Positions 58,440 through 64,000 of a stretch of DNA of 64,000 nucleotides are shown piece by piece. Both the position numbers and the translations under genes were made by a program. The stretch comes from Henningerozyma blattae CBS 6284. Its lineage: Eukaryota; Ascomycota; Saccharomycetes; Saccharomycetales; Saccharomycetaceae. The stretch is from the NCBI RefSeq assembly GCF_000315915.1, contig NC_020189.1, positions 248,001 to 312,000 on the forward strand, in the 5' to 3' direction. Position 1 is the stretch's first letter. Every line of letters begins with the position of its first letter. The notes under the pieces are model-generated. The model saw only the letters and a list, made by a program, of their open reading frames with translations. It ran no database searches and had not been told where the DNA came from.

Positions 58440-59267
58440 TTAATTAAAGGCTAAGGAAGATTTGATGTGAGCAATTGCTTTACCTGGGTTCAATCCCTTT
58501 GGACAAGTTCTGGTACAATTCATAATAGTATGACATCTATATAGAGACATCGAATTGTTCAACATAGTCTTACGCATATCGTTAGCAGTATCTCTAGAAT
58601 CAGCTAACCAACGATAAGCTTGCATCAAAACTGCAGGCCCCAAATATTCTTCATTATTCCACCAATATGAAGGACAAGAGGTGGAACAACAAGCACATAA
58701 AATACATTCATATAACCCATCTAATTTCTTTCTATCTTCAATACTTTGTAAAATTTCCTTACCATCTTCAGGGAATTTATCACGGTGTAAATAAGGTTTA
58801 ATAGATTTATATTGCTTGTAGAAATTGGTTAAATCTGGTACCAAATCTTTAACAATGTACATGTGAGGTAATGGGTAGATCTTCAATTGCTTTGACTCAT
58901 TTTGATCAATCTTACATAAACATGCTAAGGTATTTCTACCACCAATATTCATGGCACAGGAACCACAAATACCTTCTCTACATGATCTTCTAAAGGTCAA
59001 AGTAGGATCTTGTTCATTTTTAATTTTTAACAACGCATCCAAAACCATAGGGCCACACTCATTTAAATCAACTTTAAATTCTTGCAAAAATGGTTTTTCA
59101 GAAGGAGTATCTGGATTCCAACGATAAATTTTAAAGGTCTTAAATCTTGGGCTTGCAGAACCAGCTGCCGTAGCCAAACCTCTTGTTGAAGCTCCAGTTA
59201 CTATAGTATTGTAATTAACTGACTTGTAAGCCAATTTGCATGCACTCAAAGCTTGTTTAGTCCACAT
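58440..59267 (-). CDS. SDH2: Succinate dehydrogenase iron-sulfur subunit
   Basis: 275 aa (S. cerevisiae 266). A mitochondrial presequence of ~35 residues contains no acids ([16 protein letters not shown] ... RGLATAAG). The 2Fe-2S ligands are C96, C101, C104 and C116 (CREGICGSC ... NTLAC). The 4Fe-4S motif is [12 protein letters not shown] and the 3Fe-4S motif is [17 protein letters not shown]. It passes electrons from FAD in Sdh1 to ubiquinone in complex II at the inner membrane. A CCAAT box lies ~220 bp upstream (59486-59490), as expected for Hap-regulated respiratory genes. Confidence 0.97.
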   Translation of the reverse strand: MWTKQALSACKLAYKSVNYNTIVTGASTRGLATAAGSASPRFKTFKIYRWNPDTPSEKPFLQEFKVDLNECGPMVLDALLKIKNEQDPTLTFRRSCREGICGSCAMNIGGRNTLACLCKIDQNESKQLKIYPLPHMYIVKDLVPDLTNFYKQYKSIKPYLHRDKFPEDGKEILQSIEDRKKLDGLYECILCACCSTSCPSYWWNNEEYLGPAVLMQAYRWLADSRDTANDMRKTMLNNSMSLYRCHTIMNCTRTCPKGLNPGKAIAHIKSSLAFN

Positions 59268-59767
59268 GATGTTTGTAATATTATTTCTAAATGATGGAGA
59301 TTATTATATACAATTAGTTTCTTAACTTACAAAAAAAAAGGATTTCTAAGCAAAAAAATATCAAAAAAACAACAATTAATAACAGATTATTTTTCAACGA
59401 AAAAAAATAACTAATAAATCCGAAAAATTTTCTTTTGTAGATTTATTATGAGTATATCTCTACTATACTTTGTTTTTTCTAATAGCCAATCTATTAGTTC
59501 TGATCATTGTTTAAGTTGCGTCCTTTATATGAGCTAATGACCTGAATCCCTTAATTTGCCGGTTCGGAATTCAAACAAAAAAAAATAAGTCAGGCGGAGA
59601 ATCTAATCACGCGCCACAAATTTCAGTGTCAGTAAATAAATATATAAATATAAGTCTATTAACTGGTTCAATCCACTTCGATAAAAAAAAATCAATACGG
59701 TATTAAGCTATTTATGTTTTATAATGTTCATGAATTATTTATAAGTATATAATTATTAGTTATTAAT
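59268..59767. other. SDH2 promoter / VPS13 terminator spacer
   Basis: AT-rich. It contains CCAAT at 59486-59490, a GC patch GCCGGTTCGGAATTC (59557-59571), and an 11/11 match to the ARS consensus (ATTTATGTTTT, 59710-59720), which is not informative on its own in such AT-rich DNA. No gene. Confidence 0.55.
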
Positions 59768-62700
59768 TTAAACTTCACCATTTTGATGGAGATTAAAATT
59801 TGTTAAGGCATTTTGGGCCTTCTTATAGACGATTTTGCATTTATTAACATCGTCAAACTGTAATTTCATGGGGTCGTCTTGTTTTAGATTAATTGTTAAA
59901 AATTCTTTGGAAGGAGCTATTTTTGTTACATTTTTATATGAGACTTTCCATAGAATGGTTTCCTTTGGGAGCTGAATTCCTAAGATATGTATATCAGATA
60001 CCAGCACAACTTGATCTCCACCAGTCTGAACATGGCCTAAATATGTATCCTTAATAAATTTCCCATGTCCTACTGTCTTTAACCAACTTTGCCCCTGTGC
60101 ATCAGTTGGATCATAATCTTTAATCACACCATCTGGCCCGATTAATCTAGGTAGTCTTACTCTATGAACACCAGAATCATCAAACACAGATGAAGATCCA
60201 AAACTTGAATTTTTAAAATCGGAACCAATGTGATGTAGCTCATGACTAACCGAGTGTGTTATATCAATAAGACTTTTTTCACGTCTTTCAACAAAACTGC
60301 TTACATCATGGCTTGGTGGAACAAGCTCCGAAACAACACTTGAAACATCAGATAATGGTGCTTCAAGGGATGAAGTCGAATTATTAGATGGTGATACTCC
60401 AAGAGAAGAAGATTTACGAGCAGCAGATTTGTTATGGTGATGATGGAAACTTTTTGGTAATGCCAATCTAATAGAACCATTTTTGAAACCGGATATGCTT
60501 TTTCCAACATGACGGACACCATTAATACCCTTACCAACAACACCAGAGCCATGTTTAGAGTGATCTCCTAAATCTGGAGTACTGCTTCTCTGAGAAGATC
60601 CATCAACCCAATCACGAAATTCTGTATTGAAACTATTAAATAGACCAACTGGATTCCCAATGTAACTAGAGGAACCTAAAATTTTATGAAATTGATAGAA
60701 AAACTGTTGTCTGTAGTGCATTTCAATAGATCTAACTAGTGCACTGTATGGAACTTGTAAGTTTTTTAATTTTAACCGTTTCATTTTAATCTTTGCTTCA
60801 TTGATATCACCAAGAGCCACGGTATAGAAATTAATTAACATCAAAGCTCGGTTCTGTTTATACGTTCTTAATTTTCTTTGTTCCCTAGTAGAATACATTT
60901 TATCATATCCAGTGAATGAAAAGTGAAACTTAACTGCATTAATTATTATAAGTTCAAAAATTTTAACGTTTTTAAATATTGAGTCTCTTATTTCTTTAAT
61001 ATTTTCAGCTTCAATAATTTGTGAATTGTCTTCAAGAAGTTCCGTCGTCTCTTCTTCATCATCAATAATATTGTCAAATGCTTTACTAAAATTTAAGATC
61101 TCAACTAAAAACCCTTCGTCCACTTTCAATGCAAATTCGTTTATAGTCATCATGACAAATTTGTAACATTCTATACTTCTTTCATCTTTAAGTTTCATCT
61201 TTCGAATCGATCCTGAAAAAACATAAGGGTTATTTTGATAATGCTTCCGTGTTATTACAGGATATAAAATATTTTCATATTTAGCATTAAACATTTGGTT
61301 ATCGATTTGTATAGCACGAAGTTTCCATGTAAAAGTATTGTACATATCAGTGCTATCATAAAGTAACTCAATTCCCTTTGCTTGAATATAACAAAATTCT
61401 TGTAAGCTGATATTAATTAAGGAGATACCAAGACCATCTATCTTGATAGAGATTCTACGAAGTAATGGTAACTCCTCCAAGTTATTGTCAGATTTTAACT
61501 CTTTCTTCTTATTATTAAACATTGAAGAAGCACCCGTTTTTAGTCTTCGAAGTTTTTTACTTGCTGCATCCTTTATATCTAAAACAGTTATAGCTCCTTC
61601 ACGTGAAACAGTCATTGAAACTGCTTCCGAAGTTTCAGTTAAAAATTTGCCAGGCACTTTCATCGAATTAGAAGATCCTAATTCTAATAGGTGAACCTCT
61701 TTCTCATGACCTTCACAATTAACAACCAATCTTTTATGTTCAACAGAAGGAATATCCCAAGCAAAAGGTATTACGCTATGACCTGGAACAACATATTTTT
61801 GAATTTCTGGGAATCGATTAGTTAAATTTGAATATTTGCCACAATAATGCTCAGGTTTCTTCTGGTAAACAGTAAATTCATGTTTAGTATAATTTCTTAT
61901 GGCAAATGGCCAATAATTATTAGAGTTAGAAATACGAATTATTAAGCTTGCTTGCTCGGAAACAACTACAATTTTTAACAATACAGAATCACGTTCATTT
62001 TTAGAGATTTTTAAAAAGGTTTCGCCTATACCAGCAATGGAAATTGGGTCGGACCAAATGCTTGTCTCAGCAAAAGCTCTGATTCTTAAGAAATCCTCGA
62101 TATGTTCTGGAACTCTTAATAGAGGAACTGATTTTCCTTTAGGAATATTCATTAAAGAATTACATTTTATATCACCAATTTCTAGATTTGAATCTAGATT
62201 ATTAATTATTGTAAACCTTGGTTTAACTTTTATTATTTTACTTAAAATATCATACCCAAAACCTTGAGTAACAGTCAACCCCAATTTAGAACACGTATCC
62301 TTATTTTTATCCCACAATACAACTTCGAAAGATTGATCCAACATATTAAAACATAGATCTTCACTCCATTTCGTCTTATGAAGCTTTGTTATTTGTTTTC
62401 CATTCTTGTCATTTCCTGCTTCAAGAAGTGAAAAAAGTTGTGACCTGCTATTTCCCTTTATTAAATTCATTTCACAGTCTGATTCTTTCATATCACCAAC
62501 TATATTTTTCAGAAACAATTCTTGACCAGTTTCATTAACAATTAAATAAGGTGAATATATTCTGATCAATTTACTTCTTGTCTTAAATAGTCGTTCACTA
62601 TGTAGTCCTAGGAAAATCTCATTTTTTTCCTTGCTAGCTAATGGTATTACGTGATCTTCTTCCTCTGAAGTTACAGATTTAGAATTAATAACACATGCAC

Positions 62701-64000
62701 TAGTATAACTTATTTCTGATTTTCCTAGATGCTTAATATGGATGTGTGAGTCTTTATACAAGTTTGCTTCAGAAATTACCATCTTTTCGTGTTCCTTTAG
62801 AACTGTTAACGGTTTAATTACTTCTTTTCCTTGAGTTATTGTAAATGACATGTCTAAAGGCAATAGATTTTGTAAAATGATTGGAACTGTCACAATAATC
62901 TTCATATGAGGATACGATTTTGCGAATGATTCTTCAGAATTACATATATCTGTCACTTCAAAATTTTGATATGTAACTCCGTCACTAGCTAAAGAGCTTA
63001 GAGAAAGTGCACCCTTCAATAGATCTTTCCAATGAATATCTTCTTTACACCAACTATATGGTATATCTGTTTTTGGCCTCATTCTAATCCTCGATTCGCT
63101 TATCTTAGTAATAGGTACATTTAAAACGGCATTTGGTTCAATACAAGCTGACTTCAGACTTCCACCAGAAGGATCAGATATTTCAAATTCTAAATCAACG
63201 TTAGTTAAATTTTTGATTTCTATTGTAGATCTAAATGTAATTTGCTTAATATTTTCTTTCAATTCTTTCAACTCACAAACAACCCTATTTTTTTCTTTAG
63301 TATTATCATCATCTAAAACGAATAACCTTTCACCTTCAGTGTTTGTTACCACATTATAGATACATTCTTTTCCAAGGGCAGAAATTGACACACATATTAT
63401 ATTATCAGATTCGACTGCAGTTTTGTGATTTCCACATCCTTCAAATCCCCAGCTAATCTCGCTGCCTGGCTGTAGTTTTTTGAAATTTATTTTTTTCTTT
63501 ATTTCTGGATGGAATTCCCAAATTGTGAGGTCAAATTCTGTATCATTAACGATACTGTAAGGTAGTATAGGCTCTTCTATATCTTTGATTGGTGGCTCTT
63601 GTAATAAACGAGGTATGTTAGATAAGATTGAGAGAGTTTTAGCACTCATCGTAAATTCTGTGATTTTTCCGGATAACACTTCAAATAATAGTGCTGGATG
63701 GGTATTTTCTAATTTCCTTAAATGAAGAGTTAGAGGGAATTCATCTAGAATAGGTTCCCAACAGGACTGAGAGTAGTTGAACACTTTTGAAAATATCTCC
63801 CAGCTAGTTTGAATCTCGAAACCTAAGTTTAATTGCTTATACGTTAGGTTAAAAGGATTAACTCCAATAGACATTATTGGTAGCATATCAATATCACCTA
63901 GTAAGGTAATGTTGATACCTTGCCAGGCGATAAGATATTCGTTCCGTGTGATACTAGTCAGTTGCTCAGTCTCATTCTCGGACACAGTACTGGAAGAGCT
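59768..64000 (-). CDS. VPS13: Lipid-transfer protein Vps13, C-terminal ~1410 residues (5' end outside window)
   Basis: The frame is open to the right edge, so the gene is truncated by the window (S. cerevisiae Vps13 is ~3144 aa). Present are the repeated beta units of the VAB adaptor-binding domain (RIYSPYLIVNETGQELFLKN; WPFAIRNYTKHEFTVYQKK; VPGHSVIPFAWDIPS; ISIKIDGLGISLINIS). The APT1/ATG2_C-like region with amphipathic helices follows (RSIEMHYRQQFFYQFHKILGSS), then a Ser/His-rich linker and a C-terminal PH-like domain (LPRLIGPDGVIKDYDPTDAQ ... TYLGHVQTGGDQVVLVSDIHIL). Vps13 bridges membranes at contact sites and moves bulk lipids. Same order as YLL040C. Confidence 0.95.
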   Translation of the reverse strand, partial: SSSSTVSENETEQLTSITRNEYLIAWQGINITLLGDIDMLPIMSIGVNPFNLTYKQLNLGFEIQTSWEIFSKVFNYSQSCWEPILDEFPLTLHLRKLENTHPALLFEVLSGKITEFTMSAKTLSILSNIPRLLQEPPIKDIEEPILPYSIVNDTEFDLTIWEFHPEIKKKINFKKLQPGSEISWGFEGCGNHKTAVESDNIICVSISALGKECIYNVVTNTEGERLFVLDDDNTKEKNRVVCELKELKENIKQITFRSTIEIKNLTNVDLEFEISDPSGGSLKSACIEPNAVLNVPITKISESRIRMRPKTDIPYSWCKEDIHWKDLLKGALSLSSLASDGVTYQNFEVTDICNSEESFAKSYPHMKIIVTVPIILQNLLPLDMSFTITQGKEVIKPLTVLKEHEKMVISEANLYKDSHIHIKHLGKSEISYTSACVINSKSVTSEEEDHVIPLASKEKNEIFLGLHSERLFKTRSKLIRIYSPYLIVNETGQELFLKNIVGDMKESDCEMNLIKGNSRSQLFSLLEAGNDKNGKQITKLHKTKWSEDLCFNMLDQSFEVVLWDKNKDTCSKLGLTVTQGFGYDILSKIIKVKPRFTIINNLDSNLEIGDIKCNSLMNIPKGKSVPLLRVPEHIEDFLRIRAFAETSIWSDPISIAGIGETFLKISKNERDSVLLKIVVVSEQASLIIRISNSNNYWPFAIRNYTKHEFTVYQKKPEHYCGKYSNLTNRFPEIQKYVVPGHSVIPFAWDIPSVEHKRLVVNCEGHEKEVHLLELGSSNSMKVPGKFLTETSEAVSMTVSREGAITVLDIKDAASKKLRRLKTGASSMFNNKKKELKSDNNLEELPLLRRISIKIDGLGISLINISLQEFCYIQAKGIELLYDSTDMYNTFTWKLRAIQIDNQMFNAKYENILYPVITRKHYQNNPYVFSGSIRKMKLKDERSIECYKFVMMTINEFALKVDEGFLVEILNFSKAFDNIIDDEEETTELLEDNSQIIEAENIKEIRDSIFKNVKIFELIIINAVKFHFSFTGYDKMYSTREQRKLRTYKQNRALMLINFYTVALGDINEAKIKMKRLKLKNLQVPYSALVRSIEMHYRQQFFYQFHKILGSSSYIGNPVGLFNSFNTEFRDWVDGSSQRSSTPDLGDHSKHGSGVVGKGINGVRHVGKSISGFKNGSIRLALPKSFHHHHNKSAARKSSSLGVSPSNNSTSSLEAPLSDVSSVVSELVPPSHDVSSFVERREKSLIDITHSVSHELHHIGSDFKNSSFGSSSVFDDSGVHRVRLPRLIGPDGVIKDYDPTDAQGQSWLKTVGHGKFIKDTYLGHVQTGGDQVVLVSDIHILGIQLPKETILWKVSYKNVTKIAPSKEFLTINLKQDDPMKLQFDDVNKCKIVYKKAQNALTNFNLHQNGEV

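Noticed and set aside
59557..59640. GAATTCCGAACC on the minus strand plus ATCACGCG nearby, another CEN-like pair
   Set aside because: Spacing is only ~40 bp, the intervening DNA is not AT-rich, and the locus is a conserved SDH2-VPS13 spacer.
59710..59720. Perfect ARS consensus match
   Set aside because: Such matches are frequent in AT-rich spacers and say nothing about origin function without ORC or replication data.

Overview
The window is nuclear DNA of a budding yeast of the family Saccharomycetaceae. The DNA is AT-rich and the genes are compact and mostly intronless. The few introns sit exactly where Saccharomyces cerevisiae has them (COF1, REC102, TFC3, EFM5), with GTATGT/GTAAGT donors and TACTAAC-type branch sites. 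I did not see any tRNA, rRNA, transposon, LTR or CRISPR. Gene names rest on protein motifs read here plus recalled S. cerevisiae gene order; no search was run.

Layout. (1) 1-8.3 kb: the 3' end of a Gac1/Pig1-type glycogen phosphatase-targeting subunit, a PTR2 peptide transporter, a 3.4-kb gene-poor repeat-containing spacer, and a small unrecognised gene. (2) 8.5-18.2 kb: EFM1, COF1, LDB18, CBP2, SBP1/RNP1, a merged YHL/YLL segment in conserved orientation. (3) 18.2-20.5 kb: a gene-poor stretch with hairpins. (4) 20.5-47.5 kb: a PITH-domain gene, REC102, SNU71, MCY1, NMA, ECT1, YLR326W, PEX30, CWC24, EST2, NKP2, VPS8, TFC3, EFM5, which mixes loci that S. cerevisiae keeps on XII-R, VII-R and I-L. 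(5) 48-64 kb: the YHL/YLL segment resumes with RPL8, GUT1, two FPS1 paralogs flanking NNF1, ATG10, SDH2 and the C-terminal part of VPS13. A 20-N assembly gap lies at 26211-26230.

Evolutionary reading (inference). Single-copy genes from both sister regions of S. cerevisiae are interleaved on one track, yet many genes expected between them (SEC9, TFG2, PRP18, BUD6, SWC4, CUL3, GOS1, ECM29 and others) are missing. That is the pattern of a post-whole-genome-duplication species that resolved its losses differently from S. cerevisiae, such as Vanderwaltozyma, Tetrapisispora, Naumovozyma or Kazachstania. I cannot name the species. The roughly 27-kb central block splits SBP1 from RPL8, which are neighbours in S. 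cerevisiae. Its right edge, after EFM5, is where the ancestral centromere would be expected.

What works together. GUT1 (glycerol kinase) and FPS1a (glycerol channel) are divergently transcribed from one short promoter, and FPS1b lies just beyond, making a glycerol uptake/efflux/use cluster inside a GC-richer island. EST2 and NKP2 are nearly contiguous. NKP2 and NNF1 are both kinetochore subunits. VPS8 and TFC3 are convergent, as in S. cerevisiae. The most unusual single observation is TFC3 exon 1: the conserved N-terminus is found only by crossing a +1 frame change at a CTT-A step.
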